Positions 52,548 through 60,368 of a stretch of 62,288 nucleotides of DNA are shown one piece after another. A model generated the notes under the pieces. That model made no database searches, had not been told where the DNA came from, and worked only from the letters and a program-made list of their open reading frames with translations. The translations under genes were made by a program, and so were the position numbers. How positions within the stretch are numbered: position 1 is the stretch's first letter; every line of letters begins with the position of its first letter. Where the stretch lies: NCBI GenBank assembly GCA_900769975.1, contig CAAGIR010000078.1, forward strand, positions 1-62,288, in the 5' to 3' direction. The stretch is from Spirochaetia bacterium. GTDB taxonomy: Bacteria; Spirochaetota; Spirochaetia; Treponematales; Treponemataceae.

Positions 52548-52811
52548 ATGAGAGTAATTGAACTAAACAAAATTGAACGAGAAGAAAGTGAACTTTTTTA
52601 TCGAAGAAAATATAAATGTAATGCAGTTTTGCAGTTACCTACAAGTGATGAATCTATTCCTGTTCTTTTTACTATAGAAACTGATCCTTTTGGAAAAAAA
52701 ATTATAGAATTGTCTTTTCCCACTCCAGTGAATTATCCGTTAATTCCAATTAAAAGAGCGTTAGTTGAATTTATTCTCACCGAAGAAATGGAAGGAAGAT
52801 TACCTTGTTAA
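52548..52811 (+). CDS. Small conserved-looking protein of unknown function
   Basis: An 87-residue soluble protein. It alternates beta strands (YKCNAVLQLP, PVLFTIETDPFG, KKIIELSF) with a C-terminal helix (IPIKRALVEFILTEEMEG), a compact alpha/beta pattern. I do not recognise the family. Its stop overlaps the start of tsaE, so it is co-translated with the tRNA-modification genes tsaE and tsaB and may have a linked job, but that is only context. Confidence 0.65.
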   Translation: MRVIELNKIEREESELFYRRKYKCNAVLQLPTSDESIPVLFTIETDPFGKKIIELSFPTPVNYPLIPIKRALVEFILTEEMEGRLPC

Positions 52812-53236
52812 CTTTTTATACAAAATCTGCAGAAGAAACAATATCTCTGGGGAAAAAAATCGGCAGTAAATTAAAAAAAGGCGATATTATTGCAATGCAG
52901 GGTACTCTTGCGGCTGGAAAAACTACTATCACAAAAGGAATTGCACAATCACTTGGTATTTCAGAAGACATTACAAGTCCAACTTTTTGTTTAATCAGCG
53001 AATATTACGGAAAAATGCCTTTATATCATATGGATGTGTACAGACTTGACGGGACAGAAGATTTTATAAATTTAGGCGTTGATGATATGCTTTATGGAGA
53101 TGGTGTTTGCATAATTGAATGGTCTGAAAAAATTATGGATGAGCTTCCAAAAAATACAATCATTTTGCGTATTATGCCACAGGAAGACGGTTCAAGAAAA
53201 ATTGAACTTGAAAATTTTAATGAAAACATAGAGTAA
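52805..53236 (+). CDS. tsaE: tRNA t6A synthesis ATPase TsaE
   Basis: A 143-residue P-loop ATPase of the TsaBDE complex that makes N6-threonylcarbamoyl-adenosine in tRNA. The Walker A is GTLAAGKTT near 37-45, followed by TSPTFCLISEYYG near 63-75, HMDVYRLDG near 81-89 and IIEWSEKI near 107-114. It appears to start at a TTG overlapping the end of the small upstream gene. tsaB follows 12 bases later; tsaD is not in the window. Confidence 0.93.
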   Translation: MLTFYTKSAEETISLGKKIGSKLKKGDIIAMQGTLAAGKTTITKGIAQSLGISEDITSPTFCLISEYYGKMPLYHMDVYRLDGTEDFINLGVDDMLYGDGVCIIEWSEKIMDELPKNTIILRIMPQEDGSRKIELENFNENIE

Positions 53237-53248
53237 ACAGGTGATAAT

Positions 53249-53926
53249 ATGAATATTCTCGTACTTGATTGTGCCGTTTCAAAAATCAGCCTAGCCGTTA
53301 AATATGATGATAAAATTATTTCGCAGACTTACGATATTGGGATGCGGCAATCTGAAATTCTTGTTCCTGCAATTGATGATATTTTAAAAAAAGCTGATAT
53401 TGTTGCAAAAGATTTGGATTTTACAGCGCTTACAATTGGTCCTGGTAGTTTTACTGGTCTTCGCCTTGGAATTTCAGCTTTAAAGGCTATTGAACTGGCA
53501 TATAATGTTCCGATTTATGGTATTCCTTCGCTAAAAGTTTATTCTTATGCTTATAAAAACTTAGGATTGCCAGTTTTGTGCTGTATTGACGCAAATAAAG
53601 AAAGATTTTATGCATGCCTTTACGATGAAAATGGAAATGTAGTTTTGCAGGATGATGATTACGAAATTCATCAGATAATGGAAAAATTGAACTTTGACAG
53701 GGTGCTGATTACAGGTCCTGATGCACAAAAGTTTTTTGATATTTTACAAAATTCTGACTTACAAATCAAAACTAAAGTGATTTTGCTAAAAAATGCTGAT
53801 AATTATACTGCCTGTCTTATTGATATTGCAGAAAAAATGCATGAAAATAAGGAAAAGCCTCTTCAAGATTATGACGGTCCTATTTATTTACGTGCTTCTG
53901 AAGCGGAACTGAAACTTGGTAAATAG
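53249..53926 (+). CDS. tsaB: tRNA t6A synthesis protein TsaB
   Basis: A 225-residue ASKHA-fold protein, the scaffold partner of TsaD in t6A synthesis. It starts MNILVLDCAVSKISLAV and shows the conserved IGPGSFTGLRLGISALKAIE near 71-90 and CIDANKERFYACLY near 111-124. It has no fused acetyltransferase domain. Its place after tsaE is a common arrangement. Confidence 0.93.
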   Translation: MNILVLDCAVSKISLAVKYDDKIISQTYDIGMRQSEILVPAIDDILKKADIVAKDLDFTALTIGPGSFTGLRLGISALKAIELAYNVPIYGIPSLKVYSYAYKNLGLPVLCCIDANKERFYACLYDENGNVVLQDDDYEIHQIMEKLNFDRVLITGPDAQKFFDILQNSDLQIKTKVILLKNADNYTACLIDIAEKMHENKEKPLQDYDGPIYLRASEAELKLGK

Positions 53927-53927
53927 T

Positions 53928-54040
53928 TGAGCGATGATAGCCCCCGCGTAGCGGTCCACTGGACCGAGCGAAGCGAGAGAAGCGGATGAGCGTTAGCGAA
54001 GGGCGGTCGTAGCGTCCTGGAGTGAAACGGAAGGCAACTC
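53928..54040. repeat. GC-rich palindromic element between tsaB and csrA
   Basis: An unusually GC-rich stretch for this genome, between convergent genes. It includes the hairpin GGTCC/GGACC (53953-53965) and repeated short motifs of the AGCGAAGCGAG and GCGTTAGCGAAG kind. It has no coding potential. It probably serves as a bidirectional terminator or is a degenerate intergenic repeat. No second copy was found in the window. Confidence 0.5.
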
Positions 54041-54289
54041 CTATTTTTTTAAAAACTTACTGAGTGCATTCATCGCATTAAATGCTTCTTTATTTTCGTC
54101 TGGATTTTCAACTGCAGCCGCTTTATTTTCTGATTGGATTGCGTCGAAAACTTCCTGTCGGAAAACTTTTACATTTTTGGGAGCTTCTATTCCTATTTTT
54201 ACCTGGTCGCCGTACACATCGATTAAGGTGATTGTGATGTCGTTGCCGATTTTTATTTTTTCGTCGATTTTTCTGGAAAGTATTAACAT
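54041..54289 (-). CDS. csrA: Carbon storage regulator CsrA
   Basis: An 82-residue RNA-binding translational regulator. MLILSRKIDEKIKIGNDI and the GIEAPKNVKVFRQEVFDAI segment carry the conserved RNA-contact residues, including the Arg-Gln-Glu-Val box near 44-47. It has about 20 extra C-terminal residues compared with the E. coli protein, common in flagellated bacteria with FliW. It overlaps the end of fliW (ATGTTAA), so it is made with its antagonist. It should repress flagellin or other flagellar mRNAs. Confidence 0.96.
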   Translation of the reverse strand: MLILSRKIDEKIKIGNDITITLIDVYGDQVKIGIEAPKNVKVFRQEVFDAIQSENKAAAVENPDENKEAFNAMNALSKFLKK

Positions 54290-54732
54290 TGTCTTTCTCC
54301 TTTTGAATTAAGGGCTTCGACGATGTTTACTTTTGTGGACCAACGATTATCTGCGAGTATTGCCTGTATGCATTTTCTGTTTTTTTTGTTTATGACAAGC
54401 GGCCCCTGGAAATTGGCGGTTATGGCTGAACCATCGTGTGGCACTGTTACAATTGTCATGATTATTATGTCTTCTGGTGAAATAATTTGGATTTTTGCAA
54501 GGGAATCGTCGTCTATATCGGCTTCGTAACTGTTGCAAATTAAAAAAGGATCAACAATTAAAAAAGCTAAGCCTGGATCTTCGCAAGACTGTAGCCATAA
54601 AAACGGTTCACAGTCGCAGTCTACCAATGCATATTTTTTATATTGTTCAAAGCCAAACAGTCCTTCTGGAATTGTAAGGAGCCGTTCTTCTGATATTTCA
54701 ATTTTTCCTTTTGTTTTTGTCAAAAGTTCCAT
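54283..54732 (-). CDS. fliW: Flagellar assembly factor FliW
   Basis: A 149-residue FliW, which binds CsrA (and flagellin) and so couples filament assembly to flagellin translation. Conserved segments are IPEGLFGFEQYKKYAL near 22-37, WLQSCEDPGLAFLIVDP near 46-62 and the acidic middle followed by FQGPLVINKKNRK near 110-122. The ribosome site is GAGGAAA. It is downstream of flgL with a 141-base gap that contains a GC-rich palindrome. Confidence 0.94.
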   Translation of the reverse strand: MELLTKTKGKIEISEERLLTIPEGLFGFEQYKKYALVDCDCEPFLWLQSCEDPGLAFLIVDPFLICNSYEADIDDDSLAKIQIISPEDIIIMTIVTVPHDGSAITANFQGPLVINKKNRKCIQAILADNRWSTKVNIVEALNSKGERQC

Positions 54733-54797
54733 TTTTTTTCCTCGTTTTTTATAAATAATTAAGCACGCAAAAAGTTTTTCTTTTAATTAGTGCAATT

Positions 54798-54834
54798 GGG
54801 CGGGGTCTACGCACGTACGCTCACGTGGACGGGT
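54798..54834. repeat. GC-rich palindrome between flgL and fliW
   Basis: GTCTACG pairs with CGTGGAC (one G-U wobble) around an inner ACGTACG palindrome, in an otherwise AT-rich gap. On the minus strand it lies after the flgL stop and before fliW, where it might act as a processing site or weak terminator. No function can be shown. Confidence 0.4.
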
Positions 54835-54873
54835 TTATTTTATCCCCCTTTTTTTTTGTTTAAAGCACATATT

Positions 54874-56118
54874 TTATCGCATATAGTTTAAAAGTGTTGA
54901 CGAATACATTTTTCCAGCTTGACTTAAAGTTGCCTGATTTGTATAGTCCAGCATTTTTAAATCTGTTATGGCTTTTGTAAAGTCTAAATCACCTTCACGA
55001 CTTACCATTTGCGTTACATCAAGTGCGAGTTTTCCGTTTCTTGTTGCATTTAACTGTGCTCTTTCGTATTCTGCACCAGATTTTGCAATTCTTGTTACCA
55101 GGCTGTCAATTCCTTGATCTAAAGAACCCAAAACACGACTTCCTATTGCTTCTTGATCACCGCTTAAAAGTGCATTTCTAAAGGCAATAACTGCATCGAA
55201 CATGCTTCCACCACTTACTCTTGTTCCGTCTCCAATATTATATGGAGGGAGTTGTGATGAATCTTTTATTATTCCCAATTCTTCCAGAGTACTTCCAGAA
55301 ATGTCCTGCAGCCATAACTGTCGTGCATCTGTTGTTTCAAGATTTAATCCATTTCTGATTGGATCTACGCTTGCTTTTACTGCCGCACCACTGTTGTTAA
55401 TTTTTGATACAACTGAATGGATATTGTCTCCCTGGTTTATCTGGATTTCAACTCCGTCTATAGAAATAACATTATTTGAACTAGACTGCCAGTTTGATGC
55501 ATCACGACCGCCAAAAAGCTGCTGATGTTCTGCCCAGAAAGTTTTATCGCCTATATTATCATTTTGAAGGTATTTTCCTTCGTCTACTTCTACAAGATTA
55601 ACATTATTATTTCCGTTATAGCGTACGTTTTGAATTAAAGGAACACCGCTTCCTTCAACATTTCCCATTTCTACATCAAAAGCAGTTGTTTTAGTATTTG
55701 TTCCTGCAAAAATTGAATTTCCGTCTGCACTTACAGCATTTGCATTCTGCACAAGAGCTTTTAAAAGTTCATCGACTTCTGTTGCCATGTTTTTCAAATC
55801 TTCTTTATTATATATTCCGTTTGCACCTGTTATTGCAAGTTCTCGTACTCTCTGCATAATATCAAGAGAATCTGTCATATATCCTTCACGCACAGAAAAT
55901 TGATCTGTCAAAGTTAAAGCATTTTTTTCGTATTGATTAACACGCTGTAAATATGACTGATAGCGCACCAAATGACCTGCGGCAATAGGATCTTCTCTGA
56001 GCTGGCCTATTCTTCTTTGAGAACCGATTTGATTATTCGCCTTGTTAAGTCTTGATTCCTGCAATCTTAAACTACTTTGCGTATTGTTATTATTCATTTG
56101 ACTGCTGATTCTCTGCAT
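54874..56118 (-). CDS. flgL: Flagellar hook-filament junction protein FlgL
   Basis: A 414-residue junction protein that joins the hook to the filament, exported by the flagellar type III system (no signal peptide). The N-terminal helix MQRISSQMNNNNTQSSLRLQ and the C-terminal helix ALDVTQMVSREGDLDFTKAITDLKM and onward form the flagellin-like D0/D1 coiled core, with a variable centre. The D1 segment LREDPIAAGHLVRYQSYL is typical. It lies 36 bases after flgK with a GGAGG ribosome site. In spirochaetes the filament is periplasmic. Confidence 0.93.
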   Translation of the reverse strand: MQRISSQMNNNNTQSSLRLQESRLNKANNQIGSQRRIGQLREDPIAAGHLVRYQSYLQRVNQYEKNALTLTDQFSVREGYMTDSLDIMQRVRELAITGANGIYNKEDLKNMATEVDELLKALVQNANAVSADGNSIFAGTNTKTTAFDVEMGNVEGSGVPLIQNVRYNGNNNVNLVEVDEGKYLQNDNIGDKTFWAEHQQLFGGRDASNWQSSSNNVISIDGVEIQINQGDNIHSVVSKINNSGAAVKASVDPIRNGLNLETTDARQLWLQDISGSTLEELGIIKDSSQLPPYNIGDGTRVSGGSMFDAVIAFRNALLSGDQEAIGSRVLGSLDQGIDSLVTRIAKSGAEYERAQLNATRNGKLALDVTQMVSREGDLDFTKAITDLKMLDYTNQATLSQAGKMYSSTLLNYMR

Positions 56119-56154
56119 TTTTTTCCTCCTGAATTAGTTTACATCTTATTTATT

Positions 56155-58029
56155 TTACACACCAAGTCTGTTTATTAATGTATCAAGCAAACTATCCCAC
56201 ACTGTTATGAACTTTGCGGCCGCATTATAGCCATGCTGGAATTTCATTATTTCTGAAAGTTCTTCATCTATGTTTACACCACTTATTGAATCACGAAGAT
56301 TTCGTAAATCATCCATAATTGCATTCTGACTTAAAAGATTTGTTTCAGCCTGTTCACCTTTTAATCCCACATTTGTAACTGTATCTGAAAAATAGTCATC
56401 AAATGTTTTCATAGAACCAACCATTACGCTTGAATTTCTAATAGAAGCAATTTCTACTGCGGCACGACCGTCTCCTGTTGGTACCTTACCTGCTGCATCC
56501 ATATATCCTGCAGCAACGCTCATAACATCATTTTTGATAGCAGGATTTACTTCTATATAAGCAGACGGATTAAAAACTGGAGAAACTGCAAATTGAGAAC
56601 CTTGTGTTAAGGCATTTACAGCATCTGCCTGTGCAAAATCATACGCACCATCCTGTCCGTTTGTTCTTAATATTCCAGAATATCCACTTAAAAAATATCC
56701 AGAATCTTCTACATGACGTATTACAAAATCGGGATTTTCTGAATCTGCTGAAGTGGTTGCTTTTAAAACAAGATTGTTGTTTTTATCAAGATATGCCTTC
56801 ACCTCGCTTGTACTGTCATTTATTCGAGCTATTACTGTTTCTACTGTGTCTGTATGAAAGTATGGCACCTGCACATCGCCACTTGTACCATTAAATGTCA
56901 TTACACCTTCAATTCCAACTTGCTGTTGTAAATCCAAAGCATTTGTTCCGCTCATTCTAAAAACATAACTTGTATCAAGAGTACCGTCACCATTTCTGTC
57001 AAAATTTCCATTTACATTTTCAACAAAAGAGTGCTGTACAAAAAAATCAAGTCCTGTAACTTTATTTGCACCCACAGCATTTCTATGAATATCATTTACT
57101 AAATCACTGAAATTCATAGTCATTGTATTTAAAGACTGGATTTCGCTTCGGACATCCACATCACGCAATTCTACGAGTGCGCCAAGCTTGCCACCTGAAA
57201 ATTTTGCATCATTTCCTGTATCTGCCCAAACAATTTTACTATATCCTGTATCATCATAACGTGGCTGCAATTCCAAATCTCGCGAAACAGCACCCTGCAC
57301 AATAACACGTCCATCAACATGTACCATAAATTCGTCACCGTCACGCTGATCTGTACTTATATTTACCAGTTCTGATAGTTTATCAACGAGAAGATCACGT
57401 CTGTCAAGCAAGTCATTCGGATTATCACCCATAGCACGACTTCTGACAATTTCTCCGTTGATATTTGCAATTTGTCTTGTTATGCTGTTTACCTGTTTAA
57501 CTGTTGCTTCAATATCACCTTCAAGCAGATTTCCAATTCCCTGTAAACTTTCCCATCTTTGTTTTATAGAATCTGTTAATGTTTCTGCTCTTGTTACGAC
57601 TGCCTGTCTTGAAGCTTTGCTTTCCGGGTTAATCGAAAGTTCCTGCCAGCTTTCCCAAAATTTATCCATATTTGAACGAACAGAAACATCATCTGGTTCA
57701 TTATAAATCTGTTCAATCATATTGTAATAATCTGAACGAGTCTGCCAGTAAGATTCTGTGTTTGCCTGAGCAACAATTCTTGAATCAAGAAGTTCATCTC
57801 TTATTCTGTTGATTGACTGAACATCAACACCCTGACCTATCATTCCTGCACGTTCTGCTCTTTCTAAGTCTGGTTTGTAAAGCGGATCAAATTCTTTTAT
57901 TTGAACTCTTTGTCGAGAATAACCTTCAGTATTTGCATTTGAAATATTGTGTCCTGCAGTTGTGATGGCATCTGTATTTGCCATTATGCTGCGTTTTCCA
58001 AGTTCTATTCCAGAAAAAGTTGAACCCAT
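56155..58029 (-). CDS. flgK: Flagellar hook-associated protein FlgK
   Basis: A 624-residue FlgK, the first hook-filament junction ring. The N-terminus has ELGKRSIMANTDAITTAGHNISNANTEGYSRQRV, the standard rod/hook-family signature, and the C-terminal helix SGVNIDEELSEIMKFQHGYNAAAKFI is equally typical. The centre is a long variable region. It lies 3 bases after the flgN-like gene and before flgL, so all three share a transcript. Confidence 0.95.
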   Translation of the reverse strand: MGSTFSGIELGKRSIMANTDAITTAGHNISNANTEGYSRQRVQIKEFDPLYKPDLERAERAGMIGQGVDVQSINRIRDELLDSRIVAQANTESYWQTRSDYYNMIEQIYNEPDDVSVRSNMDKFWESWQELSINPESKASRQAVVTRAETLTDSIKQRWESLQGIGNLLEGDIEATVKQVNSITRQIANINGEIVRSRAMGDNPNDLLDRRDLLVDKLSELVNISTDQRDGDEFMVHVDGRVIVQGAVSRDLELQPRYDDTGYSKIVWADTGNDAKFSGGKLGALVELRDVDVRSEIQSLNTMTMNFSDLVNDIHRNAVGANKVTGLDFFVQHSFVENVNGNFDRNGDGTLDTSYVFRMSGTNALDLQQQVGIEGVMTFNGTSGDVQVPYFHTDTVETVIARINDSTSEVKAYLDKNNNLVLKATTSADSENPDFVIRHVEDSGYFLSGYSGILRTNGQDGAYDFAQADAVNALTQGSQFAVSPVFNPSAYIEVNPAIKNDVMSVAAGYMDAAGKVPTGDGRAAVEIASIRNSSVMVGSMKTFDDYFSDTVTNVGLKGEQAETNLLSQNAIMDDLRNLRDSISGVNIDEELSEIMKFQHGYNAAAKFITVWDSLLDTLINRLGV

Positions 58030-58032
58030 TTT

Positions 58033-58470
58033 TTACCCCCTGACATCCACTAAAACACTTGATGCCTGTGGCTGAACAATTGTGCCTTTATTTGTATAAT
58101 TTTTATTGTGAGTTTTTGGAATTGCTTTATCCAAAACTTCGTTAATAAACTCACGAGTAACATTAACATAATTTGAAATAACCTGATTTTCTACTTTACA
58201 TTTTAAAAGTTTAGTGCGCAGAACAGAAAGTTTTTCGTAGTATTGTTTTAATTCTTCATTTGTATGCTGCTGCATTATTGATTCACGTTCTTCATCCAGC
58301 TGATGGAAATTATCAGATAGTTTGTTTACTTCGATAATTAAAGCCTGTAAATGTTCCCAATCTTTATCAATAATAGCTTTTCTTAAAATAAGTTGTTTAG
58401 TTGCAAGAGAATCAAGAATTTTTTCCTGTTTATCCAATATTTCTGAAAAACCAACAATTTCTTTTTCCAT
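58033..58470 (-). CDS. flgN: FlgN-like flagellar export chaperone
   Basis: A 145-residue, mainly alpha-helical protein of the FlgN type, which holds FlgK and FlgL for export. Heptad-like helices run from about 1 to 115 (ILDKQEKILDSLATKQLILRK, LIIEVNKLSDNFHQLDEERESI), with a short polar C-terminal tail that in family members binds substrates or FlhA. Sequence identity in this family is low, so the call rests on position just before flgK and on the helical pattern. AGGAGT ribosome site and sigma-28 promoter upstream. Confidence 0.82.
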   Translation of the reverse strand: MEKEIVGFSEILDKQEKILDSLATKQLILRKAIIDKDWEHLQALIIEVNKLSDNFHQLDEERESIMQQHTNEELKQYYEKLSVLRTKLLKCKVENQVISNYVNVTREFINEVLDKAIPKTHNKNYTNKGTIVQPQASSVLVDVRG

Positions 58471-58507
58471 AACATAAACTCCTAAAAAAAACAGTCTATC
58501 CTTTTGA

Positions 58508-58534
58508 ATATCGGCAATATGATTTTTTTGTTTA
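58508..58534 (-). promoter_or_regulatory. Predicted sigma-28 (FliA) promoter of flgN-flgK-flgL-fliW-csrA
   Basis: Minus strand: TAAA (58531-58534), a 15-base spacer and GCCGATAT (58508-58515). The enterobacterial sigma-28 consensus is TAAA, 15 bases, GCCGATAA, so only the last base differs. Transcription would start around 58500, with about 30 bases of leader and an AGGAG site before the ATG at 58470. This places the operon in the late flagellar class. Confidence 0.75.
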
Positions 58535-58601
58535 GGAGTTTTTTAGAAAATTTTATGAATAAATTGAATTTAAACAGAAAAAAAATCTAGTTTTATATTT
58601 T

Positions 58602-60254
58602 TTAGAATTTTCCTTTGATTTTTTTACCAGTGCCTTCATACATTTTTAAGCGAAGTTCCTGAACCTGTTTGTCTACTATATAATCATCAAAACTCATCAT
58701 TCTGTCAATTACACCATTTGGAGTAATTTCAATAATTCGGTTTGCAATAGACTGAATGAATTCGTGGTCGTGTGAACTGAATAAAAGCACACCACCAAAA
58801 GCAATAAGCCCTTCATTTAAAGACTGAATTGCTTCCAGGTCAAGATGATTTGTAGGGTCGTCCATTGTAATGCAGTTAGCACCAGAAAGCATCAATTTTG
58901 AAAGCATACAGCGAACTTTTTCACCACCAGAAAGAACCTTCACCTTTTTCAAAGATTCATCACCACTAAAAAGCATACGTCCCAAAAATCCGCGTACATA
59001 TGCATCATCCTGTTCTTTTGAATATTGTTTTAACCATTCAGTGATATTCATATCATTATTAAAACTATCAGAATTATCACGAGGAAGGTATGTCTGACTT
59101 GTAGTCTGTCCCCAAAAATATTCACCAGAATCAGGCTTTTTCACACCATTTATAATATCAAAAACAGCCGTTATACTATTATGCTCAATTCCCACAAACG
59201 CAATTTTGTCCGTTCTGTTTACTTTTAGATTAAAATCTTTAAGCAAAACATTTCCATCAGCATCTTTTAAATTAATGTCTTTAAGTTCCAGAACATTATT
59301 CCCAATTTCCCTGTCTGCCTTAAAATTAACATAAGGAAATTTTCGTGTAGTTACAGGAATCTCTTCCATACTTTCGGCAAGTTTATCATAAATCTTTTTA
59401 CGGCTAGTAGCCTGCTTAGCTTTAGATGCATTTGAACTGAAACGCAAAATGAATTCCTTCAAATCCTTCATTTTTTCTTCAGTCTTTTTCTGCTGATCAT
59501 GAGCCTGTCGCTGCATAATCTGACTCATCTGATACCAGAAATCATAATTACCGGCATACTGAGTAATTTTACCAAAGTCAATGTCCATAATGTAAGTACA
59601 AATGGTATTCAAAAAGTGACGGTCATGCGAAACAACAATGACAGTATTTTCAAAATCCATCAAAAAGTTTTCAAGCCATGTAATTGATTCTATATCAAGA
59701 CCGTTCGTTGGTTCATCAAGAATTAAAGCATCTGGATTACCATAAATTGCCTGAGCCAGCAGAACACGAACCTTTTGACTTTCATCAAGTTCGCTCATCA
59801 TTTTATCATGATATTCTTCTTCAAGACCTAACCCCGAAAGCATCTGTTCAATCTGATTTTCTGCTTCGTAGCCGCCCAGTTCTCCAAATTCCCCTTCCAA
59901 TTCTGCAGAACGAATACCGTCCTCTTCTGTAAAATCTTCCTTTGCATAAATAGCATCACGTTCTTTTGAAATTTCATAAAGTTTCGGATATCCCATCATT
60001 ACAGTGTCTTTTACAGAATATTCATCAAACGCAAAGTGATCCTGTTTTAAAACAGCCATTCGCTCACCAGGTGTCATAAAAATTTCACCAGAATCTTTTT
60101 CAAGCTCCCCAGCAAGCAGTTTTAAAAACGTAGATTTACCGGCACCATTTGCACCAATAATTCCATAACAGTTCCCTTTATTAAATTTCAAATTAACATC
60201 TTTAAATAACGGTTTTTCACTAAAAGATAAACTTACATCGCTTACAGTAATCAT
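58602..60254 (-). CDS. ABC-F family ATPase, YbiT-like
   Basis: A 550-residue protein with two ABC ATPase domains and no membrane part, like the ABC-F factors that act on the ribosome. Domain 1 has a normal Walker A (GANGAGKST near 34-42) and Walker B (ALILDEPTNGLD near 178-189) but a degraded signature (SELDESQK). Domain 2 has a normal signature (LSGGEKVR) but a degraded Walker A (VGIEHNSITAV, no Lys) and DDPT instead of DEPT. So one composite site is intact and the other is degenerate on all three motifs. The linker with RFSSNASKAKQATSRKK (about 270-286) is the P-site tRNA-interaction motif region. The ribosome site is GGAG. Confidence 0.88.
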   Translation of the reverse strand: MITVSDVSLSFSEKPLFKDVNLKFNKGNCYGIIGANGAGKSTFLKLLAGELEKDSGEIFMTPGERMAVLKQDHFAFDEYSVKDTVMMGYPKLYEISKERDAIYAKEDFTEEDGIRSAELEGEFGELGGYEAENQIEQMLSGLGLEEEYHDKMMSELDESQKVRVLLAQAIYGNPDALILDEPTNGLDIESITWLENFLMDFENTVIVVSHDRHFLNTICTYIMDIDFGKITQYAGNYDFWYQMSQIMQRQAHDQQKKTEEKMKDLKEFILRFSSNASKAKQATSRKKIYDKLAESMEEIPVTTRKFPYVNFKADREIGNNVLELKDINLKDADGNVLLKDFNLKVNRTDKIAFVGIEHNSITAVFDIINGVKKPDSGEYFWGQTTSQTYLPRDNSDSFNNDMNITEWLKQYSKEQDDAYVRGFLGRMLFSGDESLKKVKVLSGGEKVRCMLSKLMLSGANCITMDDPTNHLDLEAIQSLNEGLIAFGGVLLFSSHDHEFIQSIANRIIEITPNGVIDRMMSFDDYIVDKQVQELRLKMYEGTGKKIKGKF

Positions 60255-60278
60255 TTTTTACTCCAAATTTTTATAAAA

Positions 60279-60366
60279 GAGGGAGAAGTCTCTCCCTCGC
60301 TCCAGCCGAAGGCTTACGCTACCCACTCTCCTAGGGGGTTACTACGTTACCCCCTAAGACCCCCCA
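60279..60366 (-). repeat. GC-rich palindromic intergenic repeat, copy B
   Basis: Reverse complement similar to 8871-8960. It contains the perfect hairpins GAGGGAGA/TCTCCCTC (60279-60298) and TAGGGGGT/ACCCCCTA (60332-60356). It lies between the stop of the DEAD-box gene and the start of the ABC-F gene and reads in the same direction relative to transcription as copy A. Confidence 0.7.
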
Positions 60367-60368
60367 AA

